From an uncultured Mediterraneibacter sp. (GTDB lineage Bacteria > Bacillota > Clostridia > Lachnospirales > Lachnospiraceae): DNA of 37,614 nt. Shown here in pieces: positions 1 through 8,044 of the stretch; the stretch's first letter is position 1, and each line of letters opens with the position of its first letter. The stretch spans positions 1-37,614 of the forward strand of contig CALWTQ010000037.1 of NCBI GenBank assembly GCA_944384505.1. Direction: 5' to 3'. Under the pieces are notes generated by a model. The model saw only the letters and a list, made by a program, of their open reading frames with translations. It had not been told where the DNA came from and did no database searches. A program made the translations under genes and the position numbers.

Positions 1-2
1 TC

Positions 3-62
3 TCCGCAGAATACGTCTTAGGAATCGACGCTGTTTTCGGCCGTTTTGCAGTAGGGTGTTAG
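3..62 (+). other. Possible 3' tail of a gene entering from the left edge
   Basis: One forward frame is open from the window edge to a TAG at 60-62 and would encode about 19 residues ending in GRFAVGC. It would be convergent with the EF-G-like gene, whose stop lies 27 bases further on. Nothing in 19 residues allows a family call, and open frames this short occur by chance. No terminator-like hairpin with a T-run is visible between the two stops; only an 8-bp palindrome (CTGTACAG) lies near 75-82. Confidence 0.25.
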
Positions 63-89
63 TGAACTTTATAGCTGTACAGTTAACCT

Positions 90-2165
90 TTATTCTTCTG
101 CAGCTCTCGCAGCTATCTCCTTCTCCTGCACGTCAGACGGAGCCTGCTCGTATCTTGCAAACTTATACTCATAGGTTCCGCGTCCGCCGGTCATAGACCT
201 TAGGACAGTGCAGTAGCCAAAGAGTCCTGTCATCGGGATATCTGCCTCAATCACCTGTTTTCCGCCCTGGATCGGATTCATGCCGAGCACGCGTCCGCGT
301 CTCTTGTTCAGATCTCCCATTACATCTCCGGTGTAATCGTCCGGAACCGTTACTTTAATAGAAGCAATTGGCTCAAGAAGAACCGGCGAAGCTTCCATAA
401 ATCCTTTCTTAAATGCCTGAATAGTTGCTGTCTTAAATGCCATCTCAGAAGAATCTACCGGATGATAAGATCCATCATAGAGGATTGCCTTCACACCTAC
501 CACAGGATATCCTGCAAGAGGTCCTTTCACTACAGATTCCTGGAGACCTTTCTCCACAGCCGGGAAGTAGTTCTTCGGTACGGCGCCGCCTACTACACAC
601 TCCTCGAATACATAAGGCGTATCCAAATCTCCTGAAGGCTCGAATTTCATCTTAACGTGTCCGTACTGGCCATGGCCTCCTGTCTGTTTCTTATACTTCA
701 TATCCACATCCGAATTCTTGCGGATCGTCTCACGGAAGGCAACCTTCGGAGTCTCAAGCACGATCTCTACTTTATATCTGGCAGCCAGCTTGCTTGCCGT
801 AATCTCCAGATGCTGATCTCCCATGCCATAAAGAAGCGTCTGACGGTTCTCACTGTCATTGACAGCCTTTAATGTCACATCTTCAGCCATCATCTTGGCA
901 AGCGCCTGGGAAACTTTATCCTCATCCCCTTTTGTCTTTACGCGGTAACGCATATAAGTATAAGGAACCGAATAGTCCGTCTTTGCGTATGATACAGGCG
1001 CGGCCTTTGTGGACAGCGTATCTCCGGTGCGCGTATTCGCAAGCTTCGCGATCGCGCCGATATCTCCCGCGAACAGCTCGCTTACCTCAGAAGGCTTATT
1101 TCCGCACATTGTATAGAGCTTGCCCGGTTTCTCCTCCGCATCTGTATCAGCATTGTAAAGGATATCATCCCCTTTGAGCACACCTGAGCACACCTTTACA
1201 AAGGAATACTTTCCAATAAACGGATCTACCATTGTCTTGAATACATATGCAGTCTTCGCTTTTGAGAAATCATAGTTTGCCTCGAAGATCTCATTCGTCC
1301 TGCGGTTAATTCCCGCGCAGGATCTCTTGTCCGGGCTCGGGAAGAACCTTACGATATCAGACAGCAGGTTTGCGACGCCCTGCGCCTGTGTATTGGAACC
1401 CATGGCAACCGGTACGATATCCCCGTCCATAACTTCTGTTCTCATGGCAGCGCGAATCTCCTCAATAGAGAACTCTTCGCCGTTGAAATAGCGCTCCATA
1501 AATTCCTCGCTCGTCTCAGCCACCGCTTCCATAAGGGAATCTCTTAATATCTCCAGATTCGGCTTACAATAATCCGGAATCTCGCATTCTTCTCTCTGTC
1601 CAATACCTGTATATCTTCTGCCCGCATTCTTTATGACATTGATATATCCTACCAGCTTCTCATTCTCACGGATCGGCTGGAAGTGAGGCGCAATCTTCTT
1701 GCCATAGCGTGCTGTCAGATCTTCCACCACCTGACGGAAGCTGGCGTCATCCACATCCATCTCCGTCACGTAGACCATTCTTGGAAGATTATACTTGTCG
1801 CACAGCTCCCACGCTTTCTCAGTTCCGACCTGGACTCCCGCCTTGCCTGACACAACAATCACCGCTGCGTCCGCGGCGCTGACAGCCTCTTCCACTTCCC
1901 CGACAAAATCAAAGTATCCCGGCGTATCAAGGATATTGATCTTCGCCTTTTCCCACTCTATAGGAATCAGGCTTGTGCTGATTGAAAATCCACGTTTCTG
2001 CTCCTCTTTATCAAAATCACTGACCGCATTGGCCTCTGAAACCTTACCCATACGGTTCGTGGCGCCTGATACATACAGCATCGCCTCAACAAGACTTGTC
2101 TTGCCGCTCCCGCCATGTCCAAGCAATACCACGTTCCTGATTTCATCCGTTCTGTAAACCTTCAT
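90..2165 (-). CDS. EF-G-like translational GTPase (EF-G paralogue)
   Basis: The 691-residue protein has the full EF-G domain layout: a GTPase domain (about 1-280), a beta-barrel domain II, and domains III-V ending in the EF-G-type C-terminus with the GGHGQYGHV segment typical of domain IV. The P-loop is GHGGSGKT (16-23), not the GHIDAGKT of housekeeping EF-G, and G3 is DTPG (80-83). Both fit the EF-G2-like paralogue group common in Clostridia. The G4 guanine-specificity motif, normally NKxD, reads TEMD at 134-137, which is unusual. The start is supported by an AAGGAGG ribosome binding site 7-8 bases upstream. The gene is monocistronic as far as visible and divergent from tyrA. A housekeeping fusA is expected elsewhere. 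Members of this group are often annotated simply as elongation factor G; a role in ribosome rescue, tetracycline-type protection or regulation cannot be told from the sequence. Confidence 0.93.
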   Translation of the reverse strand: MKVYRTDEIRNVVLLGHGGSGKTSLVEAMLYVSGATNRMGKVSEANAVSDFDKEEQKRGFSISTSLIPIEWEKAKINILDTPGYFDFVGEVEEAVSAADAAVIVVSGKAGVQVGTEKAWELCDKYNLPRMVYVTEMDVDDASFRQVVEDLTARYGKKIAPHFQPIRENEKLVGYINVIKNAGRRYTGIGQREECEIPDYCKPNLEILRDSLMEAVAETSEEFMERYFNGEEFSIEEIRAAMRTEVMDGDIVPVAMGSNTQAQGVANLLSDIVRFFPSPDKRSCAGINRRTNEIFEANYDFSKAKTAYVFKTMVDPFIGKYSFVKVCSGVLKGDDILYNADTDAEEKPGKLYTMCGNKPSEVSELFAGDIGAIAKLANTRTGDTLSTKAAPVSYAKTDYSVPYTYMRYRVKTKGDEDKVSQALAKMMAEDVTLKAVNDSENRQTLLYGMGDQHLEITASKLAARYKVEIVLETPKVAFRETIRKNSDVDMKYKKQTGGHGQYGHVKMKFEPSGDLDTPYVFEECVVGGAVPKNYFPAVEKGLQESVVKGPLAGYPVVGVKAILYDGSYHPVDSSEMAFKTATIQAFKKGFMEASPVLLEPIASIKVTVPDDYTGDVMGDLNKRRGRVLGMNPIQGGKQVIEADIPMTGLFGYCTVLRSMTGGRGTYEYKFARYEQAPSDVQEKEIAARAAEE

Positions 2166-2235
2166 GCTGCTGCCTCCTTGTTATGTAGTTATTTTGCATG
2201 AGATAAAACTATTTGCTCATGCACACCATGGATAT

Positions 2236-2264
2236 ATTGTACTAAAATTTCATCCAGATTACAA
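2236..2264 (-). promoter_or_regulatory. Promoter of the EF-G-like gene
   Basis: On the minus strand, -35 TTGTAA (2259-2264) is followed by a 17-bp spacer and -10 TACAAT (2236-2241). Transcription would start about 65 bases before the ATG. Confidence 0.7.
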
Positions 2265-2315
2265 CTATTTTATATATATTTCACATATTAGAGTTAGACC
2301 AAATGCCTGAACAAG

Positions 2316-2344
2316 TTTACTTTTACAGTGCAAAATGTTAAAAT
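2316..2344 (+). promoter_or_regulatory. Possible promoter of tyrA
   Basis: A weak -35 (TTTACT, 2316-2321) lies 17 bp before -10 TAAAAT (2339-2344), in an AT-rich divergent intergenic region. No leader peptide or T-box-like structure is visible in the short leader. Confidence 0.4.
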
Positions 2345-2377
2345 ACTTTTATTATTAGGAAAGGACAACAACTGACC

Positions 2378-3505
2378 ATGACTTCATCTAATACCACCGC
2401 AGCGTCTGCTGTTTCTCATAAAATCGGCTTTATCGGCCTGGGGCTGATCGGAGGCTCTATCGCAAAGGCCATTCGCAGATACTACCCCGAATATGAAATT
2501 ATTGCTTTTGACAAGAGCAGGGAAACTCTTGCCCTGGCCGTTCAGGAGGGAACTATTCATACCGCCTGCTCTTCGATTGACGATAATTTCAAAGGATGCA
2601 GGTATATTTTTCTGTGCGCTCCGGTCTCGTGCAACACTGCTTACCTTGCACAGCTAAAGGGGCTTATTGATGAGAACTGCATCTTAACTGATGTAGGCAG
2701 CGTAAAAACTTCGATCCATGAAGAGGCCGCCGCCCTTGGACTAGAAGAAAACTTTATAGGGGGACACCCTATGGCAGGTTCGGAAAAGAGCGGTTTTGCC
2801 AGTTCGAAGGCGCATCTTATTGAAAATGCATATTATATCCTTACGCCTTCCGCAAAAGTTTCAGAAGATAAGATCCGCGCATATCAGGATTTTGCCGCAT
2901 CTCTGAAAGCTCTTCCGGTCATACTGGATTACAGAGAGCACGACTTTATTACAGGAACGATCAGCCATCTCCCCCACATCATTGCGGCTACCCTGGTCAA
3001 CTTCGTCCGGGATACGGATACTAAGGATGAGATGATGAAAGCGCTGGCGGCCGGAGGCTTTAAGGATATCACAAGAATCGCCTCTTCTTCCCCGGTTATG
3101 TGGCAGCAGATCTGCCTGAAAAACGGAGCTAACATCTCTCATATTCTGGAAAATTACATCAAGATGCTGGAAAAGGCAAAAACAGCCGTGGACGCCGGAG
3201 ATGAGAAGGCATTGTATTCTCTGTTTGAGACATCCCGGGATTACCGGAACTCTATGCCGAACAGTTCGGCCGGACCGATTAAAAAGCAGTTCGCAATCTA
3301 CTGCGACATTATTGATGAGGCCGGCGGGATTGCTACTATTGCTACAATCCTTGCCAGCAATAATATCAGCATCAAGAACATCGGCATCATACACAATAGG
3401 GAATTCGAGGAAGGCGTCCTGCGAATTGAGTTCTACGATGAGAACTCCTCCGTTAACGCGGCAAAACTGCTCCAGAAATATCGGTATATCGTGTATGAAA
3501 CATAA
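2378..3505 (+). CDS. tyrA: Prephenate dehydrogenase with C-terminal ACT domain
   Basis: The protein oxidatively decarboxylates prephenate to 4-hydroxyphenylpyruvate with NAD+, the committed step to tyrosine. The 375 residues begin with a Rossmann fold carrying GLGLIGGS (20-27). They contain the GGHPMAGSEKSG motif and the SHLPH segment, with the histidine expected in prephenate dehydrogenases. About 75 C-terminal residues (KKQFAIYCDI... to the end) read as an ACT domain, which usually gives feedback inhibition by an aromatic amino acid. The AGGAAAGGA ribosome binding site is about 12 bases from the ATG, slightly long. It lies 151 bases before aroA on the same strand, so the two probably form an aromatic amino acid unit. 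No chorismate mutase domain is fused. Confidence 0.96.
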   Translation: MTSSNTTAASAVSHKIGFIGLGLIGGSIAKAIRRYYPEYEIIAFDKSRETLALAVQEGTIHTACSSIDDNFKGCRYIFLCAPVSCNTAYLAQLKGLIDENCILTDVGSVKTSIHEEAAALGLEENFIGGHPMAGSEKSGFASSKAHLIENAYYILTPSAKVSEDKIRAYQDFAASLKALPVILDYREHDFITGTISHLPHIIAATLVNFVRDTDTKDEMMKALAAGGFKDITRIASSSPVMWQQICLKNGANISHILENYIKMLEKAKTAVDAGDEKALYSLFETSRDYRNSMPNSSAGPIKKQFAIYCDIIDEAGGIATIATILASNNISIKNIGIIHNREFEEGVLRIEFYDENSSVNAAKLLQKYRYIVYET

Positions 3506-3516
3506 TCGTGCCATTG

Positions 3517-3566
3517 CGTATGGAAACATACGATATCACCGCAGCTCAGCGGCGGAAACATACGAT
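3517..3566 (+). repeat. Two 13-bp direct repeats with small hairpins between tyrA and aroA
   Basis: GGAAACATACGAT occurs at 3522-3534 and again at 3554-3566. The first copy forms a 6-bp hairpin with a GAAA loop (CGTATG/CATACG, 3517-3532). The second lies between GCGGC and GCCGC arms. A 9-bp inverted repeat (AGTTCAGCC/GGCTGAACT) follows at 3591-3622. None has a T-run, so these are not ordinary terminators. Confidence 0.55.
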
Positions 3567-3656
3567 GCCGCTTGGCAGTGGGAAACCAACAGTTCAGCCC
3601 GCTCATCTCATAAGGCTGAACTGACATGAAAATATAGAAAAGAGAGGAAATCTATC

Positions 3657-4946
3657 ATGGAATTATGCAGCATTACCGGTCTGAAAGGGAAAGTCAAAGT
3701 TCCCGGAGACAAATCCATCTCCCACCGGTGCGTCATGTTTGGCTCTATTGCGAAAGGAACTACAGAGGTACACAACTTTCTGAAAGGAGCGGACTGTCTT
3801 GCAACAATCCGCTGTTTTCGCACCCTCGGAATTGAAATAGAAGAAAAGGACTCTGTTGTGATAGTACACGGGAAGGGGCTTCACGGACTTTCCGCCCCGT
3901 CGGACATCCTGGATGTAGGCAACAGCGGCACGACTACCCGGCTTCTCTCCGGTATCCTGACAGGACAGCCTTTCGACTCAAAACTTTCCGGAGACGAGTC
4001 GCTGAACTCGCGCCCAATGAAGAGAATCATAGAGCCGCTTACACAGATGGGCGCAAACATTACAAGTATTCTTCGAAACGGCTGTGCCCCGCTCTATATT
4101 ACTCCGGGCAGTCTCCACGGTATCCACTATGAATCCCCTGTGGCATCCGCCCAGGTGAAATCCTGTCTTCTTCTGGCCGGACTGTACGCGGAAGGCGATA
4201 CCTCGGTCACGGAACCGACACTCTCGCGCAACCATACAGAACTGATGCTCCGGGAATTCGGAGCGGACATCCGCTCTACTCACGCTCTTGACAGCACCAG
4301 GGCAACCGCCAGCATCACCCCCGGCGGAGAACTGTACGGACAGAAGATCACCGTACCCGGCGACATTTCATCCGCGGCTTACTTTATCGCGGCCGGGCTG
4401 ATCGTCCCGGATTCTGAAATACTGATCGAAAATGTAGGAATCAATCCCACCCGCGCCGGAATTCTGAAAGTCTGCGAGGATATGGGAGGCGACATCACCC
4501 TCTTAAATGAGCGCACAGAAGGCGGTGAAAAGATCGCGGATATTCTGGTGCGGACAAGCAGGCTTCACGGCACTACAATCGAAGGGGACATTATACCGAC
4601 TCTGATAGACGAGATTCCGGTCATCGCAGTCATGGCCGCTGTCGCAGAAGGTACCACTGTAATAAAGGACGCGGCAGAGCTGAAAGTAAAAGAGACAGAC
4701 CGAATAGAAACCGTCACGGATAACTTGAAATCAATGGGATGCCGTGTCACCCCCACAGATGACGGCATGATCATAACAGGCGGAAAATTAAAAGGCGCAT
4801 CTATCCACACTTTGCTCGACCACAGAATCGCCATGGCATTCAGTATCGCGGCTCTTGTTGCCGACGGAAATACCAGGATTCTTGACAGTAAGTGTGTGGA
4901 TGTATCCTATCCGGAATTCTACGACACTTTTGAACAACTATTATAA
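3657..4946 (+). CDS. aroA: 3-phosphoshikimate 1-carboxyvinyltransferase (EPSP synthase)
   Basis: The enzyme transfers the enolpyruvyl group of phosphoenolpyruvate to shikimate-3-phosphate in the shikimate pathway. At 429 residues it has normal length. The N-terminal PGDKSISHR segment (16-24) holds the conserved Lys, Ser and Arg of the substrate site. The GNSGTTTRLLSG and RPMKR segments match the phosphoenolpyruvate-binding region, and LIDEIPVIAV plus KVKETDRI near 315-350 carry the conserved Asp, Glu and Arg. Its motif pattern looks closer to class II than to the enterobacterial enzyme; this is a reading, not a test. GAGAGGAAA precedes the ATG at a good distance. It follows tyrA on the same strand. 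Confidence 0.97.
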   Translation: MELCSITGLKGKVKVPGDKSISHRCVMFGSIAKGTTEVHNFLKGADCLATIRCFRTLGIEIEEKDSVVIVHGKGLHGLSAPSDILDVGNSGTTTRLLSGILTGQPFDSKLSGDESLNSRPMKRIIEPLTQMGANITSILRNGCAPLYITPGSLHGIHYESPVASAQVKSCLLLAGLYAEGDTSVTEPTLSRNHTELMLREFGADIRSTHALDSTRATASITPGGELYGQKITVPGDISSAAYFIAAGLIVPDSEILIENVGINPTRAGILKVCEDMGGDITLLNERTEGGEKIADILVRTSRLHGTTIEGDIIPTLIDEIPVIAVMAAVAEGTTVIKDAAELKVKETDRIETVTDNLKSMGCRVTPTDDGMIITGGKLKGASIHTLLDHRIAMAFSIAALVADGNTRILDSKCVDVSYPEFYDTFEQLL

Positions 4947-4974
4947 CTATATTGTATCTTTCGACATTTTTTCG

Positions 4975-5034
4975 GTGGAGTACTTTGTGCGAACCCCTTC
5001 TGGAAACGGCAGAAGCTGCTTCACATAATTCCAC
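4975..5034. other. Imperfect long hairpin between aroA and the BlaI-type gene
   Basis: GTGGAGT (4975-4981) can pair with ATTCCAC (5028-5034), TGTG (4986-4989) with CACA (5022-5025), and CTTCTG (4997-5002) with CAGAAG (5010-5015). This gives a three-helix rod with internal loops. There is no T-run on either side, so it is not a simple terminator. It could be a structured RNA or a processing site. The strand is unknown. Confidence 0.35.
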
Positions 5035-5061
5035 GGACTGACAGGCTCCCATCAGCTTATA

Positions 5062-5104
5062 TTGACCTTTCAATCTCTATTTTATATAATTACTGCTAAA
5101 GTAA
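5062..5104 (+). promoter_or_regulatory. Promoter and possible self-operator of the BlaI-type gene
   Basis: TTGACC (5062-5067), a 17-bp spacer and a perfect TATAAT (5085-5090) form a strong sigma-A promoter. An inverted repeat TTACT/AGTAA (5090-5104) covers the expected transcription start. BlaI/MecI repressors bind dyads of this kind of size, so autoregulation is plausible, but the site does not match a textbook bla or mec operator. Confidence 0.65.
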
Positions 5105-5123
5105 GATAAAGGAGCCTCAAACT

Positions 5124-5501
5124 ATGGAAAAGCCGCCGCAGATTTCAGAAGCTGAATATGAAATTATGAAAGTCATCTGGGAGGACTCGCCTGTCAGCAC
5201 GAACGATGTATGTAAGAAAGTTTCTAAATCCCATAACTGGAGCAGCAAAACTGTGCACACGCTTCTGTCCCGATTAACCGCTAAGCATGCGGTTTCCTAT
5301 GAGCAGAGGGGACGTATGTATTATTACTCTCCCCTTATCTCTCAAAAAGAATATCTCTCCCTGGAAAGCCGCCATTTCCTGGATCGTTTCTATGATGGCA
5401 GTGTGACAGCTCTGCTCTCCTTCCTTTTGTCAGATTTGCAGTGCTCAGATTCGGATTTAAAGGAACTGCAGATGCTCCTTGGCGAGAAATCAAACCTTTG
5501 A
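5124..5501 (+). CDS. BlaI/MecI/CopY-family transcriptional repressor
   Basis: The 125-residue protein starts ISEAEYEIMKVIWEDSPVST and contains WSSKTVHTLLSRL, the recognition-helix region of the penicillinase-repressor winged helix (about 5-75). The C-terminal half should mediate dimerisation. In beta-lactam systems the partner BlaR1/MecR1 sensor protease cleaves the repressor, but no sensor gene, beta-lactamase or copper ATPase is next to it here. The target is therefore unknown, and copper response or cell-wall stress are both possible. The start has AAGGAG 9 bases upstream. The downstream neighbour is on the other strand, so this appears to be a single-gene unit. Confidence 0.92.
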   Translation: MEKPPQISEAEYEIMKVIWEDSPVSTNDVCKKVSKSHNWSSKTVHTLLSRLTAKHAVSYEQRGRMYYYSPLISQKEYLSLESRHFLDRFYDGSVTALLSFLLSDLQCSDSDLKELQMLLGEKSNL

Positions 5502-5551
5502 ATGTTTGATTAAACAAGGCGAAAATTACCGTATTAAAAGGAAGCAATCTT

Positions 5552-6067
5552 CTATGCGGCTTCTCCTTTTTCCGCGAAAATCTTAGAGAACAGCCAGTGC
5601 GAAAACGGCGCGGCTGCAAACATATTCCAGAAGAACGCCATAGGAAAATTCTTCAAAAACGTCCCGACCCAGATTGCCGGAAGCTGCCATATCGGGGCCC
5701 CTCCCATGATAAGATTAAATAAAATAGAGGCCACAAGACTCATAGTCGGACACATCACGGCGACTGTCCCTGCCTGGCGCAGAAGCTGGCATATGTAAGG
5801 ATTATCTTTCTTCGGGTCGCAATGCTTTGCGGCAAATCCGGCTCCGAAGCGGTTGCCCCAGAGATTCGAGAACAAAAAGACAAACACGCCCATGTATGCA
5901 GCCTCTTTTAGCGCCTCCCAGAATACGATATTGGTCATGTTGCTGAATCCACCGGCAGCCAGATCGACCCCTTCCTTAATCGCAATGTTGTAAACCTCCA
6001 TTCCATATGCCATGGCATAGGACATGATGATTCCGAAAATAATTCCCTGTGTTTTATTCTTTGGCAT
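5552..6067 (-). CDS. DUF2798-family membrane protein
   Basis: From the ATG at 6067 (preceded by AAAGGATG at a good distance) the protein has 171 residues and four hydrophobic segments: GIIFGIIMSYAMAYGMEVY, MGVFVFLFSNLWGN, VMCPTMSLVASILFNLI and FPMAFFWNMFAAAPFSHWLF. The halves resemble each other, which fits the tandem repeat seen in DUF2798 proteins, small integral membrane proteins of unknown function. A longer reading frame exists upstream, but its first 18 residues lack a ribosome binding site. It lies downstream of the sugar kinase on the same strand with its own promoter, so membership in the arabinose transcript is doubtful. Confidence 0.8.
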   Translation of the reverse strand: MPKNKTQGIIFGIIMSYAMAYGMEVYNIAIKEGVDLAAGGFSNMTNIVFWEALKEAAYMGVFVFLFSNLWGNRFGAGFAAKHCDPKKDNPYICQLLRQAGTVAVMCPTMSLVASILFNLIMGGAPIWQLPAIWVGTFLKNFPMAFFWNMFAAAPFSHWLFSKIFAEKGEAA

Positions 6068-6161
6068 TTTATTATCATCCTTTCTCGCAGACTTTTTCCT
6101 GTAGAAAAAAACGCGCAGCACTCAACTGGATTTACGCAGTGAATGCTACACGTCTTTTCCC

Positions 6162-6190
6162 ATATTACAAAATTTCCGTCAAGTTTGCAA
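6162..6190 (-). promoter_or_regulatory. Promoter of the DUF2798 gene
   Basis: TTGCAA (6185-6190), a 17-bp spacer and TAATAT (6162-6167, read on the minus strand) lie about 95 bases before the start codon. Confidence 0.55.
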
Positions 6191-6239
6191 AGGTAATTTT
6201 GCACAAATGGCTGAACTGTTCCCAATTTTTTAATTTTCC

Positions 6240-7844
6240 CTAAATCCCGGCGTCAACTGCCGCTCTCTCAACCGCCAGCCCTTTCTTATATTTTTCCATG
6301 AATTTCTCATAACCTTCCACGTCTTCGGTCTCCGGATTCATCACGGTCCCTTCTGTGTCTGCAAATACTTTATCCGCCAGGTAATCATTCAGGCTCTCCC
6401 CGTCTTCCTTTCTCACCATGTAATCAGCCAGAAGCGCGATTCCCCAGGCTCCGCCTTCTCCCGCTGTCTCCATGACGCAGACCGGGGTATTGACGGCCGC
6501 TGCCAGAATCCTCTGGCCCACGCCCTTTGTCTTAAACAGGCCGCCGTGCCCGGTCAGACGGTCCAGTTTCACATGTTCCTCTTTTAAAAGAATGTCCATG
6601 CCCGTTTTCAGTGCGCCCAGAGACGTAAAAAGATGCACTCTCATAAAGTTCGCCAGGTTAAACCGGCTCTCAGGGGAACGGACAAAAAGCGGACGCCCCT
6701 CGTCAAATCCGGTAATATGCTCGCCGGAATAGTAGTTGTACGCCAGCAGCCCGCCGCAGTCCGCATCCCCCTCCAGGGCTTTATTGTAGAGTGTTCCGTA
6801 CAGATGATCCATGTCCACATCCATTCCAAACACTCCGGCAAACTCTTTAAACAGGCCCACCCATGCATTCAGATCAGACGTGCAGTTGTTGCAGTGAACC
6901 ATTGCCACGAGATCTCCCGACGGAGTCGTCACCAGATCAATGGCGTCATATGGTTTTGTCAGCTCCTTTTCCAGAACAGCCATTGAGAATACGCTTGTCC
7001 CGGCGGAGACATTTCCGGTTCTGACAGCTGTGCTGTTCGTCGCCGCCATACCTGTGCCGGCGTCTCCTTCCGGTGGACACAGGGGTATTCCGGCCTCAAG
7101 TGCGCCTGACGGGTCAAGAAGCAGCGCCCCCTCTTCAGTCAGACATCCGGCGTTCTCTCCCGCCAGAAGAACTTCCGGGAGCAGATCACGTATCTTCCAC
7201 GGGAAATGACAGCCTGCTACCAGTTCGTCAAACTGATCCAGCATAGCGCTGTTATAATCTTTTACGGCCGTATCAATGGGGAACATTCCCGCGGCGTCCC
7301 CGCAGCCGATCACTTTCCGCCCAGTCAGTTTCCAGTGGATGAATCCTGCCAGAGTGGTGATGAAACTGACATCCTTAACGTGTTCTTCTCCGTTTAAGAC
7401 AGCCTGATACAGATGAGCGATGCTCCACCGCTGGGGAATATGATAGGAAAAAAGCCGGGTCAGCTTCTCTGACGCCTCCCCTGTGATCGTATTTCGCCAG
7501 GTGCGGAACGGCACGAGAAGTTCATCCTTCTCATTGAATGCCAGATAGCCGTGCATCATCGCGCTCACGCCAATTGCGGCAAACTTTGTAAGCTCCACGC
7601 CATACTGGCGGTTCACATCCTCTTTCAGACTTTCATAACATCCTCTGAGCCCGTTTCGTATCGCATCCATACTGTAAGTCCAGATATGATCCTGATACTG
7701 ATTCTCCCAGTCATAGTTTCCGGAAGCCACAGGCGACCTCTCCTCATCAATGAGCACTGCCTTGATTCTGGTCGATCCGAACTCAATTCCCAATACTGTA
7801 CGGCCCTGTCTTATCGCTTCCCTGATCTCTTCGTTACTCCGCAT
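6240..7844 (-). CDS. FGGY-family carbohydrate kinase, probable L-ribulokinase
   Basis: The 534-residue protein begins with the ATPase phosphate-binding segment [14 protein letters not shown]; the usual GIDxGT aspartate is glutamate. It ends with the FGGY C-terminal motifs [12 protein letters not shown] and [13 protein letters not shown]. Such kinases phosphorylate C5 and related sugars. The nearby araA and araD genes lack any other kinase, so the best inference is phosphorylation of L-ribulose to L-ribulose-5-phosphate; sequence alone could also suggest xylulokinase. The start has GGGAGG 8 bases upstream. It lies 200 bases after the diaminopimelate dehydrogenase gene, separated by a dense stack of inverted repeats that may act as an attenuator. 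I leave the symbol empty because the substrate rests on context. Confidence 0.88.
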   Translation of the reverse strand: MRSNEEIREAIRQGRTVLGIEFGSTRIKAVLIDEERSPVASGNYDWENQYQDHIWTYSMDAIRNGLRGCYESLKEDVNRQYGVELTKFAAIGVSAMMHGYLAFNEKDELLVPFRTWRNTITGEASEKLTRLFSYHIPQRWSIAHLYQAVLNGEEHVKDVSFITTLAGFIHWKLTGRKVIGCGDAAGMFPIDTAVKDYNSAMLDQFDELVAGCHFPWKIRDLLPEVLLAGENAGCLTEEGALLLDPSGALEAGIPLCPPEGDAGTGMAATNSTAVRTGNVSAGTSVFSMAVLEKELTKPYDAIDLVTTPSGDLVAMVHCNNCTSDLNAWVGLFKEFAGVFGMDVDMDHLYGTLYNKALEGDADCGGLLAYNYYSGEHITGFDEGRPLFVRSPESRFNLANFMRVHLFTSLGALKTGMDILLKEEHVKLDRLTGHGGLFKTKGVGQRILAAAVNTPVCVMETAGEGGAWGIALLADYMVRKEDGESLNDYLADKVFADTEGTVMNPETEDVEGYEKFMEKYKKGLAVERAAVDAGI

Positions 7845-7897
7845 TTTTGTTTCCTCCCTTCTTTCTAATGGCTAACTGTTATGGATCACCCCCCGCT

Positions 7898-8035
7898 GAA
7901 CCATGGGTTCTGCCCGCGGGAGTCAAAAATGCCGCATTGCGGCTTATGGGATATTCTCCAAAGTCCGCCCTGCGGCATCTTATTTTCTGCATCTTTTCTG
8001 CATGTTATCTTTCAGCCCACGCTCCGGCGCGTGGG
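7898..8035 (-). promoter_or_regulatory. Stack of inverted repeats upstream of the kinase, attenuator-like
   Basis: Four dyads lie in 140 bases: CCCACGC/GCGTGGG (8016-8035), GCCGC/GCGGC (7931-7943) followed on the minus strand by ATTTTTG, CCCGCGGG (7913-7920), and GAACC/GGTTC (7898-7910). ATGCCGCA (7971-7978 on the minus strand) is also complementary to TGCGGCAT (7929-7936), so the 7931-7943 terminator-like hairpin and a longer-range pairing exclude each other. Confidence 0.5.
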
Positions 8036-8044
8036 ACAGACAAT

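Noticed and set aside
2861-3529. 222-codon open frame on the minus strand inside tyrA
   Set aside because: Antisense shadow: no ribosome binding site or recognisable domain, while the plus-strand tyrA frame has clear motifs.
4971-5040. SRP RNA, 6S RNA or tmRNA in the aroA-BlaI gap
   Set aside because: A GAAGCAGC on the minus strand recalls SRP RNA, but the GGAAGG loop and domain IV internal loops are absent, and the size and pairing do not fit 6S or tmRNA.
4840-5073. 77-codon minus-strand frame at the end of aroA
   Set aside because: No ribosome binding site at its ATG, half of it is antisense to aroA, and the remainder overlaps the hairpin at 4975-5034 and the BlaI-type promoter.
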